A DNA stretch of 64,000 bases from Rhodospirillales bacterium (GCA_947473305.1 CANJCB010000012.1:1-64000), one strand, 5' to 3'; counted from the stretch's first letter, positions 17,275 to 27,228 are shown. Translations and numbers: made by a program. Notes: a model not told the origin generated them from the sequence alone.

Positions 17275-18156
17275 ATGCGGGGCCTCAATCTCGATCAGCT
17301 CAGGGCCTTCATGGATGTGATCGAGCTCGGCAGCTTTTCGGCGGCGGCGGCGCGTCTCAACCTGACCCAGCCGGCGGTGAGCCTGCAGGTCAAGCTTCTG
17401 GAACAGCGCCTCGGCGTGCGGCTGATCGAACGGCTGGGCCGGCGCGCCTCGACGACGGCCGCCGGGGACGCCTTGCTCCATCATGCGCGTCGAATCGAGG
17501 CTGAAGTCGCCGCCGCCCTGGACGGGATGGCCGATCATGCGACGGGAGCGCTGGGCCGGATCCGGCTCGGAACGGGCGCTACCGCCTGCATCCACCTTCT
17601 GCCGCCTCTCCTGCGGGAGCTGCGCCGCCGCTTCCCCTCCCTGGAGATCGCCGTGGCGACCGGCACGACCGGAGAGATCCTGAAGGCGCTTGAGGAAAAC
17701 AGCCTCGACCTGGGTTTCGTCACCCTGCCGGCAAACGGCCGGATGTTCGAGGTCACGCCGATCCTGGAGGACGATTATGTGGCGATCGCTCCCGCCGACG
17801 CGCTCGATCCGCCGCAGACCGTGACCCCCGAGTGGCTTGCGGGCCAGGCGGTGGTGCTGGAGCCCTCGAGCAACACCCGCCGCGCGGTGGACGAGTGGTT
17901 CCTGGCCGCCGGCATTCATCCCAAGCCCGTCATGGAACTCGCCAGCGTCGAGGCGATCAAGGAACTGGTCGGCGCGGGGCTCGGCTGGTCGGTTCTCCCG
18001 CGCATGGCGGTGCCTTCCCCCGATCCGGCCCTGCTGCTCACCCGCCCGCTCGCACCGAAGCTCCACCGGACGCTCGGTCTGGTGGTCCGGCGCGACAAGC
18101 CACGTTCTCGCGGACTTCGCGAAATGATCGCGGCGCTGGAAGCCCTGAAAGCCTAG
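17275..18156 (+). CDS. LysR-family transcriptional regulator
   Basis: A 293-residue LysR-type regulator. The N-terminal winged helix-turn-helix (residues 5-62; SFSAAAARLNLTQPAVSLQVKLLEQRLGVRLIER) binds DNA, and the C-terminal ~200 residues form the effector domain. The effector is unknown. Its neighbours are a convergent NTF2-like gene and the GNAT-MFS operon read the other way, which it may control from the shared upstream region. Its stop shares CTAG with the next gene's stop. Confidence 0.92.
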   Translation: MRGLNLDQLRAFMDVIELGSFSAAAARLNLTQPAVSLQVKLLEQRLGVRLIERLGRRASTTAAGDALLHHARRIEAEVAAALDGMADHATGALGRIRLGTGATACIHLLPPLLRELRRRFPSLEIAVATGTTGEILKALEENSLDLGFVTLPANGRMFEVTPILEDDYVAIAPADALDPPQTVTPEWLAGQAVVLEPSSNTRRAVDEWFLAAGIHPKPVMELASVEAIKELVGAGLGWSVLPRMAVPSPDPALLLTRPLAPKLHRTLGLVVRRDKPRSRGLREMIAALEALKA

Positions 18157-18536
18157 CGACGGCCGTCCGCGTAGCGCGCGATGATCGGGCTCGCCTGATG
18201 GTGCATCATCCGCCAGTTCCCCTCCTCGCGGACGAAGAGGTTGGTGGCGGCGAGGCTGCCGTCGCGCAACTCCTCCTCGCAGACCACGATGGCGACATCC
18301 CCGTTCACGAAGGCCTCGTCGTCATGGCACATGACGTGAGGGGCTTCGGAACCGGTGAGGATGTCGCGCCAGCTCTGCATGACCGCCTCGCGGCCCCGGA
18401 GCAGCGTCCAGCCGGGGTGAAGGCACATCACCGGATGCTTCTTCGCCCAGAGCCGGTCCATGGCGAGCCAGTCATGGGCGGTAAAGGCCCGGTAGAATTC
18501 GAGATTGGCGGCCAGCGCCGCATCGTTGTCGGTCAT
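18153..18536 (-). CDS. NTF2-like / SnoaL-type small protein
   Basis: A 127-residue protein with the cone-shaped NTF2-like fold pattern: ANLEFYRAFTAHDWLAMDRLWA, then CLHPGWTLLRGREAVMQSWRDI, and the end NWRMMHHQASPI. Such proteins include SnoaL-like cyclases, calcium/calmodulin kinase association domains and many of unknown role. No catalytic set can be assigned from sequence alone. It is divergent from the TPP enzyme, with a gap of about 110 bases. Confidence 0.85.
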   Translation of the reverse strand: MTDNDAALAANLEFYRAFTAHDWLAMDRLWAKKHPVMCLHPGWTLLRGREAVMQSWRDILTGSEAPHVMCHDDEAFVNGDVAIVVCEEELRDGSLAATNLFVREEGNWRMMHHQASPIIARYADGRR

Positions 18537-18649
18537 GGGCCCCCTTGACCCTCTTGCGGCAAGCCCCCGCTCGACCGCTATGGTGACACCATTCTAGCAA
18601 GCGGGCATAAAGGCTGCAGAAATGATTTCATACAATTCGCGAGGCGAAA

Positions 18650-20329
18650 ATGACAGGACCGACCAACCTCCGCAGCGGTGCGCAGATCCTGGTCGACGCC
18701 CTGGTCCTCCACGGCGCGGACATGGTCTTCTGCGTCCCCGGAGAGAGTTACCTCGCGGTCCTCGACGCGCTTCATGACGCCACCAAGATCCGGGTCGTCA
18801 CCTGCCGCCAGGAAGGCGGGGCCGCGATGATGGCCGACGCCTACGGCAAGCTCCAGGGCAAGCCCGGCATCTGCATGGTGACTCGGGGGCCGGGCGCCAC
18901 CAACGCCAGCGCCGGGCTTCATGTGGCGATGCAGGATGCCACGCCCATGATCCTCTTCGTCGGCCAGGTCGCCCGGGATACGGTGGAGCGCGAGGCTTTC
19001 CAGGAGATCGATTACCGCCGCATGTTCGGCCAAGTCGCGAAATGGGTGGCCCAGATCGACGACGCCGCCCGCGTGCCGGAATTCCTCGCTCGCGCCTTCA
19101 CGGTAGCGACCTCCGGCCGTCTGGGTCCCGTGGTGCTGGCTTTGCCCGAGGACATGCTGACCGACAAGGCCGATGTGCCCGACGCGCGACCCTATCGCCC
19201 GGTGGAGAGCTTTCCCGGCCCCTCCCAGATCGCCGAATTCCGCGAGCTTCTGGCCGCCGCGAAACGCCCCCTGCTGGTCCTTGGCGGGGCGGGCTGGAAC
19301 GAGGAAGCGGTCAAGGGGATCGAGGCTTTCGCCGCCGCCAACCATCTGCCCACCGCCTGCTCCTTCCGGCGGCAGGACCGCTTCGACAATCGCCACCACT
19401 GCTACGTCGGTGACGTTGGCCTCGGCATCAACCCGAAGCTCGCCCAGCGGCTGCGCGACGCCGATCTCTTGATCGCCTTGGGGGCGCGGCTTGGCGAGAA
19501 TCCCTCCAGCGGCTACACGCTCCTCGATATACCGACGCCGAAGCAGCGCCTCGTCCATATCCACCCCGATCCCGGGGAATTAGGCAAAGTCTACCAGCCG
19601 ACCTTGGCGATCCCCTCGACGCCGCGCGGCTTTATCTCTCTGCTTTCGTCGCTCGCGCCGATCGCCCATCCGCCCTGGCTCGACTGGATGGAGCAGGCGC
19701 GCCGCGACTATGCCGCCTGGCGCAAACCGCCCCGCTCGCCCGGTGCGGTCCAGATGGGCGAGATCATGGAGTGGCTGGAAACGACCCTGCCGCGCGACGC
19801 CATTCTCTGCAACGGAGCCGGCAATTACGCGGTCTGGCTCCATCGCTTCCACCAATACGGCGGCTTCGGAACCCAGCTCGCACCGACCAGCGGCTCCATG
19901 GGCTATGGCTTCCCGGCGGCGATCTCGGGAAAGCTGCAGTATCCGCAACGCGAAGTCGTCTGCTTCGCGGGCGACGGCTGTTTCCAGATGACCGGCCAGG
20001 AGCTGGGCACCGCCGTCCAGGAAGGGGCTAACCTGATCGTGATCGTGGTCAACAACGGCATGTACGGCACGATCCGCATGCATCAGGAGCGCCACTACCC
20101 CGGCCGCGTCGTCGCCACGGAATTAAAGAACCCGGATTTCGCGGCGCTCGCCCGCGCCTATGGCGCTTCAGGCGAGATCGTCGAACGCACCGAGGATTTC
20201 GCCGCCGCCTTCGAACGGGCGCGAAAGGCAGGCAAACCGGCTCTCATCGAGCTCCGCCTCGATCCCGAGGCGCTGACGGTGAGCCAGTCCCTGAGCGAAA
20301 TCCGCAGCGCCGCCCTGGCGAAGGGCTAA
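18650..20329 (+). CDS. thiamine pyrophosphate-dependent enzyme, acetolactate synthase-like
   Basis: A 559-residue three-domain TPP enzyme of the acetolactate synthase/benzoylformate decarboxylase superfamily. The activating Glu55 is in CRQEGGAAMMADAYG; the C-terminal TPP motif is GDGCFQMTGQELGTAVQEG followed by NNGMYGTI. No small regulatory subunit gene is adjacent, and the sequence is unlike biosynthetic IlvB, so a catabolic or decarboxylase role is more likely. An RHEXX-type FAD-binding motif is not obvious. The exact 2-oxo acid substrate cannot be assigned. It ends in a CTAA overlap with pyrE. Confidence 0.85.
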   Translation: MTGPTNLRSGAQILVDALVLHGADMVFCVPGESYLAVLDALHDATKIRVVTCRQEGGAAMMADAYGKLQGKPGICMVTRGPGATNASAGLHVAMQDATPMILFVGQVARDTVEREAFQEIDYRRMFGQVAKWVAQIDDAARVPEFLARAFTVATSGRLGPVVLALPEDMLTDKADVPDARPYRPVESFPGPSQIAEFRELLAAAKRPLLVLGGAGWNEEAVKGIEAFAAANHLPTACSFRRQDRFDNRHHCYVGDVGLGINPKLAQRLRDADLLIALGARLGENPSSGYTLLDIPTPKQRLVHIHPDPGELGKVYQPTLAIPSTPRGFISLLSSLAPIAHPPWLDWMEQARRDYAAWRKPPRSPGAVQMGEIMEWLETTLPRDAILCNGAGNYAVWLHRFHQYGGFGTQLAPTSGSMGYGFPAAISGKLQYPQREVVCFAGDGCFQMTGQELGTAVQEGANLIVIVVNNGMYGTIRMHQERHYPGRVVATELKNPDFAALARAYGASGEIVERTEDFAAAFERARKAGKPALIELRLDPEALTVSQSLSEIRSAALAKG

Positions 20330-21006
20330 GCGTCGCCGCCCTTGGTCCCGCCGCGCTCGGTGGACCAGGCGTCGGGATCCTTGGCATAGGCTTCGAGCGC
20401 CGTCACCTGGGCCGGGTTGAAGGCCCCCATCCCCGCCGCCGCCGTCATCACGTCGCGGAAATTGGCGAGCGCATGGAGCTGGACCTTCTCGGCGGAGAGG
20501 CTCGCCACGCTCTGGGGATAGATCCCATAATTGAAGACGACGATCGTATGGCCGATCGCGCCGTCCGCCGCGCGGATCGCCCGGACGAAGTTGAGCTTCG
20601 ACGTCCCCTCGCTCGCCAGATCCTCGACCAGCAGGACGCGCGAGCCTTCCTTCATCAGCCCCTCGATCTGGGAGCCCCGGCCGAAGCCCTTGGGCTTCTT
20701 GCGGATATAGAGCATGGGCAGCGACATGCGGTCGGCGACGAAGGCCGCGAAGGGAATGCCCGCCGTCTCGCCGCCCGCGACCGCATCGATCTGGTTGAAG
20801 CCGACCGTCTCCTCGAAGAGGGCGCACATCATGTCCATGAGCTTGCTGCGCGCCCGAGGAAAGGAGATGAGCCGCCGGCAATCCACATAGATCGGGCTCA
20901 CGCGCCCCGAGGTGAAGGTATAGGGCTTGTCCGGGTTGAACAGCACCGCCTCCGTCTCGAGGAGGATGCGCGCGGTGATCTCGGCGATGGTCTTCGCCTG
21001 CTCCAT
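20326..21006 (-). CDS. pyrE: orotate phosphoribosyltransferase
   Basis: PyrE joins orotate to PRPP to make OMP in pyrimidine synthesis. The 226-residue protein has the N-terminal FTSGRVSPIYVDCRRLIS segment, the loop YIRKKPKGFGRGSQIEG with the catalytic lysine, and the PRPP-binding motif VLLVEDLASEGTSK. The C-terminal ~30 residues (from EAYAKDPDAWS) extend beyond the usual fold, as in other alphaproteobacteria. It stands alone, with no other pyr genes nearby. Confidence 0.94.
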   Translation of the reverse strand: MEQAKTIAEITARILLETEAVLFNPDKPYTFTSGRVSPIYVDCRRLISFPRARSKLMDMMCALFEETVGFNQIDAVAGGETAGIPFAAFVADRMSLPMLYIRKKPKGFGRGSQIEGLMKEGSRVLLVEDLASEGTSKLNFVRAIRAADGAIGHTIVVFNYGIYPQSVASLSAEKVQLHALANFRDVMTAAAGMGAFNPAQVTALEAYAKDPDAWSTERGGTKGGDA

Positions 21007-21078
21007 GGGATTGGTCCTTCGGGCGTTGGAATATGGGGGCTTGTTTAAAGCGAAATCCCTAAGCGGGCAACGCCGCGC

Positions 21079-21519
21079 TCAGCCGAAATTCAACAGCCGA
21101 TAGACAACCTGCCCGGTCGCCAGCAACGCGCCTTTGTCATCGTGGATTTCTGCCGTCGCGCTGAAGGTCCGCTTGCCGCCCCCGGTGCGGCGGCCGGTGC
21201 AGACGAGTTTCCCCTCGGTGCCCGCCTCGATGTAATTGACGCTCATCGACAAGGTGGCGCGCGGCAGGCCAAAAGGAAGCTCGGTCGAAAAGGCGCCGGC
21301 ATAGCCCGCCGCCGAATCGATCATGGTCGCCAAGATGCCGCCATGGACGATCCCTTGACGGTTCATATGATGCTCCTGGATTTCGATCTCCATCCGCGCG
21401 AAACCCTCGCGCCATTCGGCCATCTTCAATCCGATGAGCGCGTTATAGGTCTTGTCGGCATCGATGGTGCGGCGAGGCTTCAAGGGACGATCTGTCACGG
21501 GGCGCGGCTTTCCATTCAA
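21079..21519 (-). CDS. PaaI-family thioesterase (hotdog fold)
   Basis: A 146-residue hotdog-fold acyl-CoA thioesterase of the PaaI/YdiI type. The active-site region HHMNRQGIVHGGILATMIDSAAGYA contains the conserved HGG-x6-D pattern, followed by LSMSVNYIEAGTEGKLVCTGR. Substrate range is unknown. It is divergent from imuA and shares the intergenic region that holds the SOS box, though the box is placed to control imuA. Confidence 0.88.
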   Translation of the reverse strand: MNGKPRPVTDRPLKPRRTIDADKTYNALIGLKMAEWREGFARMEIEIQEHHMNRQGIVHGGILATMIDSAAGYAGAFSTELPFGLPRATLSMSVNYIEAGTEGKLVCTGRRTGGGKRTFSATAEIHDDKGALLATGQVVYRLLNFG

Positions 21520-21598
21520 GATTCCAATCGCTTGCGAGAGTGCCGGGAGGACGGAGGCTTGTCCAGGTTCGAGACTTGCTTGACTCTCCGAATGATAA

Positions 21599-21613
21599 GA
21601 ACAAAACTAGAAC
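21599..21613 (+). promoter_or_regulatory. SOS box (LexA-binding site) of the imuAB-dnaE2 operon
   Basis: GAAC-N7-GAAC occurs exactly (GAAC at 21599-21602 and 21610-21613), the reverse complement of the GTTC-N7-GTTC site bound by alphaproteobacterial LexA. It is 29 bases upstream of the imuA start and in the expected position to block transcription. Function is inferred from the site and gene. Confidence 0.85.
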
Positions 21614-21642
21614 AAACTGATTGAGACCGGACGAGGTGGAAA

Positions 21643-22485
21643 ATGTCCGGCAGCGGAAACCAAGCGGTCCTGAGCGAGCTTCGCCGCCGCGTCGACGAGA
21701 TCGAGCGGGGGGAGCGGCGCCTTGGCGCGGTGCTACCTTTCGGACTTTCGGCGATCGATGACGCCTTGCCCGGCGGAGGCCTGCCGCTGGGTGCGCTGCA
21801 TGAGGCAAGGGGCGTCTCGGGCGACGAGGAAGACGGCGCGGTCGCGGCGGCCTTCCTGGCCGGCATCCTGGCCCGCCTCGACCCCGGACGGCCGGTGCTC
21901 TGGTGCCAGGCGGCGGACGATCTCTACGGGCCGGGCCTGGCAGCGGCGGGGCTCGGGCCGGAACGGCTCATCGTCGCGCGCTGCCGGGACGACCGGGAGA
22001 GGCTCTGGGCCATGGAAGAGGGGTTGCGCTCCCCCGCGCTCGCCGCCGTGCTGGGCGAAGTGGGGGGTCTGTCCCTTACCGCCGGCAGACGGCTTCAGCT
22101 CGCGGCCGAGGCTTCGGGCGTGACGGGTTTCGTCCTGAACCGCTGGCGCGAGGCCGGGATCGCGGCGCGCGAGCGGGTTGCCGCTTCCGTCGCCAGCACC
22201 CGCTGGCAGGTGGCGACCGCCGCCGGCGACACCTCGGCGGGCGAGCCGGGCGTCGGGCGTCCCCGCTGGCGGCTCGACCTGTTGCGGTGCCGGGGTGGGG
22301 TTCCCGGCTCCTGGATTGTGGAGGCTTGCGATGCGACGGGTCATGTCCGTCTGGCTACCGAACTGGCCGATCGACCGGCTGCGCCGCAGGGACGGAGCGG
22401 GACAGGCGATGTCGTCGCGGCGACCTTCCGGCCCCCCGCGCGCGCGCCGATCGGAGAGGCCGTCAGGATCAAACACCTCGGCTGA
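21643..22485 (+). CDS. imuA: ImuA, SOS mutagenesis protein
   Basis: ImuA is a RecA-like accessory protein of the ImuABC translesion system. The 280-residue protein has the family start LGAVLPFGLSAIDDALPGGGLPLGALHE, where the usual Walker A P-loop is replaced, as is normal for ImuA. It lies directly behind an SOS box. The 3' end overlaps imuB by 155 bases in another frame, a long overlap that I believe is also found in relatives. Confidence 0.92.
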   Translation: MSGSGNQAVLSELRRRVDEIERGERRLGAVLPFGLSAIDDALPGGGLPLGALHEARGVSGDEEDGAVAAAFLAGILARLDPGRPVLWCQAADDLYGPGLAAAGLGPERLIVARCRDDRERLWAMEEGLRSPALAAVLGEVGGLSLTAGRRLQLAAEASGVTGFVLNRWREAGIAARERVAASVASTRWQVATAAGDTSAGEPGVGRPRWRLDLLRCRGGVPGSWIVEACDATGHVRLATELADRPAAPQGRSGTGDVVAATFRPPARAPIGEAVRIKHLG

Positions 22486-23920
22486 ACCCTTCGTTCTGAT
22501 GATGTCTGTGAGCGGCCGCGACATGGTGACCGCCGTGGACCCGGCCGCCGCTGCTCTGGGCTTACGCCCCGGCCTGCCCCTCGCCGATGCGCGGGCGCTT
22601 TATCCGGCCCTGGGCGTCCGCCGGGCCGATCCCATGGGCGAGGCGGCGGACCTTGCGCGCCTGGCCGCCTGGTGCGGCCGCTGGAGCCCCTGGACCGCCG
22701 CCGAGGGCAGCGACGGGATCTGGCTCGACATCACCGGCTGCGCCCATTTGCGAGGCGGCGAGGCGGCGCTTGCCGGAGAGGTCATGGAACGCCTCCAGGA
22801 CCAGGGCATCGCCGCCCGCGCCGCCATCGCGGATACGGCCGGCGCGGCCTGGGCCGTGGCGCGGCACGGGCAGGACCTTATCGTCGCGCCCGGCAAGACC
22901 AAAGCGGCGCTAGGCAGCCTGCCCACCGCCGGGCTGCGCCTGCCGCCGCTTCTAGTTGCAGAGCTGGACCGGCTGGGCCTGCGCCGGATCGGCGAGCTTC
23001 TGGTCCTGCCCCGGGCCGATCTCGTGGCCCGTTTCGGCGAGACCTTGGTCGGCCGGCTCGACCAGGCCCTGGACGAGGGAACCGAGCCGCTCTCCCCGCT
23101 CAGCCCCAAGCCGCAGCGCTGGACCCGCCGGCGCTTTGCCGAGCCGATATCGCGGGCCGAGGATCTCGCCGCGGTTCTGGCTCAGCTCATGGAAGCACTC
23201 TGCGATCTGCTGGCCAGAGAAGGGCTGGGCGCGCGACAGCTCGTCCTTTCCTGCTACCGGGTCGACGGCCGGGTCGAACAGGCGGCAATCGGAACGGCCC
23301 GGGCGAGCCGTGACGCCGGGCATCTCACCCGGCTCCTGGCGGAACGGATCGAAACGATCGATCCCGGGCTCGGCATCGAGGACATGGTGCTCGCCGCCAC
23401 GGAGGTCGAAAGCCTCGGCGCCCGGCAATTCGCTCTGCGCGACCCGAGGCTCGCCCCGCCCAGCGGGGCAGGAGCGGAGGTCGGCTTTCTGATCGACCGC
23501 CTCGCCAATCGCCTGGGGTGCGATGCGGTGATCCGCTTCGAGCCCCAGGAGAGCCATCTGCCGGAACGGGCATCCCAGGCCGTCGCTGTCCTGTCCGCGA
23601 CCGGAATCTCGGCCTGGCCGAGCAACAGGCTCCGCCCGATCCGCCTCCTGCCCCGGCCGGAGCCCATCCTGGCCGTGGCGTCCGTGCCGGACGACCCGCC
23701 GCTCTCCTTCCGCTGGCGGCAGCTTTCCCATCGGGTGGCGCGCGCCGACGGGCCGGAGCGGATCGGTGGGGAGTGGTGGCGCAAGGGCGGCGGCGGGATC
23801 ACCATCCGCGACTATTACCGGGTGGAGGACGAGGAGGGTCGCCGCTTCTGGCTCTATCGCGCCGGGCTTTTCGAAGGCGGGAAGCCCACCCGCTGGTTCC
23901 TGCACGGGATCTTCGCGTGA
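22331..23920 (+). CDS. imuB: ImuB, inactive Y-family polymerase-like protein
   Basis: ImuB links the beta clamp, ImuA and DnaE2 at damaged DNA; it has the Y-family polymerase fold but lacks the catalytic acidic residues. The 529-residue frame begins MRRVMSVWLPNWPIDRLRR, the conserved ImuB start, and continues with AAAALGLRPGLPLADARALYP and SPWTAAEGSDGIWLDITGCAHL, then the little-finger-like region and C-terminal tail ending YRAGLFEGGKPTRWFLHGIFA. The ATG at 22331 lies inside imuA. dnaE2 follows after 4 bases. Confidence 0.92.
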   Translation: MRRVMSVWLPNWPIDRLRRRDGAGQAMSSRRPSGPPRARRSERPSGSNTSAEPFVLMMSVSGRDMVTAVDPAAAALGLRPGLPLADARALYPALGVRRADPMGEAADLARLAAWCGRWSPWTAAEGSDGIWLDITGCAHLRGGEAALAGEVMERLQDQGIAARAAIADTAGAAWAVARHGQDLIVAPGKTKAALGSLPTAGLRLPPLLVAELDRLGLRRIGELLVLPRADLVARFGETLVGRLDQALDEGTEPLSPLSPKPQRWTRRRFAEPISRAEDLAAVLAQLMEALCDLLAREGLGARQLVLSCYRVDGRVEQAAIGTARASRDAGHLTRLLAERIETIDPGLGIEDMVLAATEVESLGARQFALRDPRLAPPSGAGAEVGFLIDRLANRLGCDAVIRFEPQESHLPERASQAVAVLSATGISAWPSNRLRPIRLLPRPEPILAVASVPDDPPLSFRWRQLSHRVARADGPERIGGEWWRKGGGGITIRDYYRVEDEEGRRFWLYRAGLFEGGKPTRWFLHGIFA

Positions 23921-23924
23921 CGCC

Positions 23925-26900
23925 ATGAGCGGCTATGCCGAGCTTCAGGTCACTAGCAATTTCTCCTTCCTGCGCGGAGCTTCAAGTCCTGAAGAACTGG
24001 TGAGGCAGGCGATGGCGCTGGGTCATGCCGCCATCGCCATCACCGACCGCAATTCGCTGGCCGGGATCGTGCGCGCCCATGCCATCGCGAGGCAGGTCGG
24101 GCTGCGTTTCGTGGTCGGCTGCCGGCTCGACTTCCAAGATGGGTCGGGTCTCCTCTGCTATCCCATGGACAAGCCCGCCTATAGCCGCCTTACCCGGCTG
24201 CTGACCCTGGGCAAGCGGCGCGCACCCAAAGGGCAATGCCATCTCAATTTCGACGACCTCGTAACCTTCGGCGAGGGGCAGATCGTCGTGGCCCTGCCGC
24301 CCGAGGATTGGGCAGAGGACTTCAAGCCCTTCCTTGACCGCGTGGCCGCAGCCTTTCCCGGTCGCGCCTATCTCGCGGCCCAGCATCTCTATCGCGGCGA
24401 CGACGCAAGGCGGCTTCATCGGCTCGCCGCGCTCTCGTCCGAGACAGGTCTGCCGATGGTCGCCACCAACGACGTGCTCTATCACGAGGCCCGGCGGCGG
24501 GTGATGCAGGATGTGGTGACCTGCATTCGCGAGGGCTGCACGCTTGCCGAAGCGGGCTTCCGCCTCGCCGCCCATGGCGAGCGGCATCCGAAGCCGGCGG
24601 CGGAGATGCGGCGGCTTTTCCGTCACCACGAGGAGGCGGTGGCGCGCAGCCTGGAGATCGTCAAACGCTGCACCTTCAACCTGACCGAGCTGCGCTACGA
24701 ATACCCCCACGAGACCACCGGAAGCGGTCGGAGCGCCCAGGAGGAACTGGTCCATCTGACCTGGGAAGGGGCTGCCCTGCGCTATCCCGAAGGGATTCCC
24801 GACAAGGTCCGTAACCAGGTCGAGCACGAATTGGAGCTGATCGCGCAGCTCGGCTATGCCTCTTATTTCCTGACCGTCCAGGACATCGTCCGCTTCGCGC
24901 GCAGCCAGGAAATTCTCTGCCAGGGGCGCGGTTCGGCGGCCAATTCCTCTGTCTGCTTTTGCCTCTGGATCACCGAGGTCGACCCTGCCAAGAGCGAGCT
25001 TCTCTTCGAGCGTTTCGTCAGCAGCGAACGCAACGAGCCGCCCGACATCGACGTCGATTTCGAGCATGAGCGGCGCGAGGAGGTGATCCAATACATCTAT
25101 CGAAAATACGGGCGCGACCGGACGAGTCTCGCCGCCACGGTGATCCATTACCGCTCCCGCCGCGCGATCCGCGAGGTCTCCAAGGTCATGGGGCTCTCGA
25201 CCGATGTGGCGGCCCTGCTCTCCAGCTCGATCTGGGGTTGGAGCAACAAGGGCATCGATGCGGAGAGGGTCTGCTCCCTGGGTCTCGATCCCGAAGACCG
25301 GACCCTCATGCTGACGATCAACCTGATCCAGGAACTGATCGGCTTTCCCCGGCATCTCTCCCAGCATGTGGGGGGCTTCGTCATCACCCAGGGAAAACTC
25401 GATGAATTGGTGCCCATCGAGAATGCGGCCATGAAAGGACGCACCATCGTCGAATGGGACAAGGACGATCTGGACGAACTCAAGATCCTTAAAGTCGATG
25501 TACTGGCGCTGGGCATGCTGAGCTGCGTCCGCCGGGCCTTCGCGCTGATCGACCGGCATTATGGAGAGAAGCCGATACCATCGGAGTCTTCCAGGTCGAA
25601 AGCCGGGCGCAAATGAGCATGCTGCCGCGCCTCAGACCCAAGAAGTTCTACGATCTCGTCATCGAAGTCGCGATTGTCCGGCCCGGCCCGATCCAGGGCA
25701 ACATGGTCCATCCCTACCTTCGCCGCCGTGAAGGCAAAGAGCCGGAAGATTATCCGTCAGAAAAATTGCGCGAGGTGCTGGAAAGAACTCTCGGCGTGCC
25801 CCTCTTTCAGGAGCAGGCGATGCAGATCGCCATTGTCGGAGCGGGCTTTACGGCAGCCGAGGCCGACCGTCTGCGTCGCGCCATGGCCAGCTTCCGTCGC
25901 CTAGGCGTCATCGAGGAGTTCGAGGACAAATTCATCAAAGGGATGATCGCCAATAAATACACGGAGGATTTCGCCAAGCGCTGCTTCAGCCAGATCCAGG
26001 GCTTCAGCACTTACGGCTTTCCCGAGTCCCATGCCGCGAGCTTCGCGATCCTCGTCTATGTGTCGGCCTGGATCAAATGGCGGTATCCGGATGTCTTCGC
26101 CTGCGCGCTGCTCAACAGCCAGCCGATGGGTTTCTACGCCCCGGCGCAGCTTGTCCGGGACGCCATTGACCATGGGGTCGAGGTGCGGCCGGTCGATGTC
26201 AACGAAAGCCAATGGGACTGTACCCTGGAACCGTTGGATGGCGACCGACATGCCCTACGGCTCGGCTTCCGGCAGGTGAAAGGCTTGCGCGAGGAGGGTA
26301 TGAACCAGCTCGTCGAGAAACGGGCGATGGGCTACCGCAGTCCCGACGATCTCCGTCGCCGCGCCGGGCTGCACATCGCCGAGGTTGAACATTTAGCCCG
26401 CGCGGACGCTTTCCGGTCCATGGGGCTCGACCGGCGGCAGGCACTTTGGGCGGTGAAGGGATTGGCGAAGGAGGCGGATCTGCCGCTCTTCGCCGGTCTC
26501 GGCGAGACACAGGTCGCGCATCCTCTCCGTCCCGTGCCCCTTCCGGTCATGGGCCTCGGCGAGCATGTGGTGGAGGATTACGCCACCACCACCCTCTCGC
26601 TGAAACGGCATCCGGTGGCGCTCCTGCGCGACGGGCTCAAGCGGGACGGCTTCATGCCCGCAGCTGCGCTGAAGGAGATGCGCGACGGGCAAAGGGTCAA
26701 GGTGGCGGGCATCGTGCTGGTCCGCCAGCGACCGGGCACCGCCAAAGTCGTCTTCATCACCCTCGAGGACGAGACCGGGATCGCCAACCTCGTCGTCTGG
26801 CCCCAGCTTTTCGAGCGCTTCCGCCAGGACATCATGGGCGCGCGGCTGCTGGGCTGCAGCGGCAGGCTCCAGCGCGAGAAAGAGGTCATCCATGTGGTCG

Positions 26901-27007
26901 TCAACCGCCTTGAGGACCTGACGCCCCGGCTCAGGTTATTGAGGCATCCGGAAGCGATCCTCGATCGCGGCGCCCCCCTCGCCACCCGCAGCCGGGATTT
27001 CCACTAG
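23925..27007 (+). pseudogene. dnaE2: error-prone DNA polymerase DnaE2 (ImuC), broken by an internal deletion and frameshift
   Basis: DnaE2 is the translesion polymerase of the ImuABC system. Two frames cover it. The first (23925-25616, 563 codons) has the PHP domain start TSNFSFLRGASSPEELV, the catalytic PPDIDVDFEHERR and LKVDVLALG acidic residues, then ends soon after RHYGEK. The second (25613-27007, 464 codons) carries the rest: [20 protein letters not shown], finger region, and the OB-like [18 protein letters not shown] end. Between RHYGEK and [13 protein letters not shown] the usual ~20 residues are missing and the frame changes, with the junction near 25570-25574. The first stop and second ATG overlap (ATGA), so reinitiation is conceivable, but loss of a conserved stretch argues against function. 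A sequencing or assembly error cannot be excluded. Confidence 0.85.
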
Positions 27008-27014
27008 GGCTTCG

Positions 27015-27212
27015 TCATCGCCGCCGCGACAGCAGGATCACGATCAACCCCACCAGCGCCAGGGCGCCGCCATACCAGATCCAGATCCGCTCATCGATCA
27101 TGAAGCTGTAGCTCGGATAAGGAAAATAGCCGCTGCCTTGCCCCATCCAGATGACGCCGGTGATGACAGCGGCCAATCCGACGAGAAGCAGGACGGTTTT
27201 TCTCAATTTCAT
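27015..27212 (-). CDS. small conserved membrane protein, 65 residues
   Basis: Starting MKLRKTVLLLVGLAAVITGVIWMGQGSG, it has two hydrophobic helices (about 5-24 and 45-61) separated by YPSYSFMIDERIWIWYG and ends in SRRR, so both ends likely face the cytoplasm. Short proteins of this pattern are common in proteobacteria, with no known role. A GGGAGA ribosome site supports ATG at 27212; upstream frame lacks coding character. Confidence 0.75.
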   Translation of the reverse strand: MKLRKTVLLLVGLAAVITGVIWMGQGSGYFPYPSYSFMIDERIWIWYGGALALVGLIVILLSRRR

Positions 27213-27228
27213 TCTCGATCTCCCAAAT

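Noticed and set aside
23925-27007. dnaE2 as a true two-subunit (split) polymerase
   Set aside because: The ATGA overlap at the junction arises from a conserved Met-Ser-Met in the family, and a conserved stretch is lost; kept only as a remote possibility.
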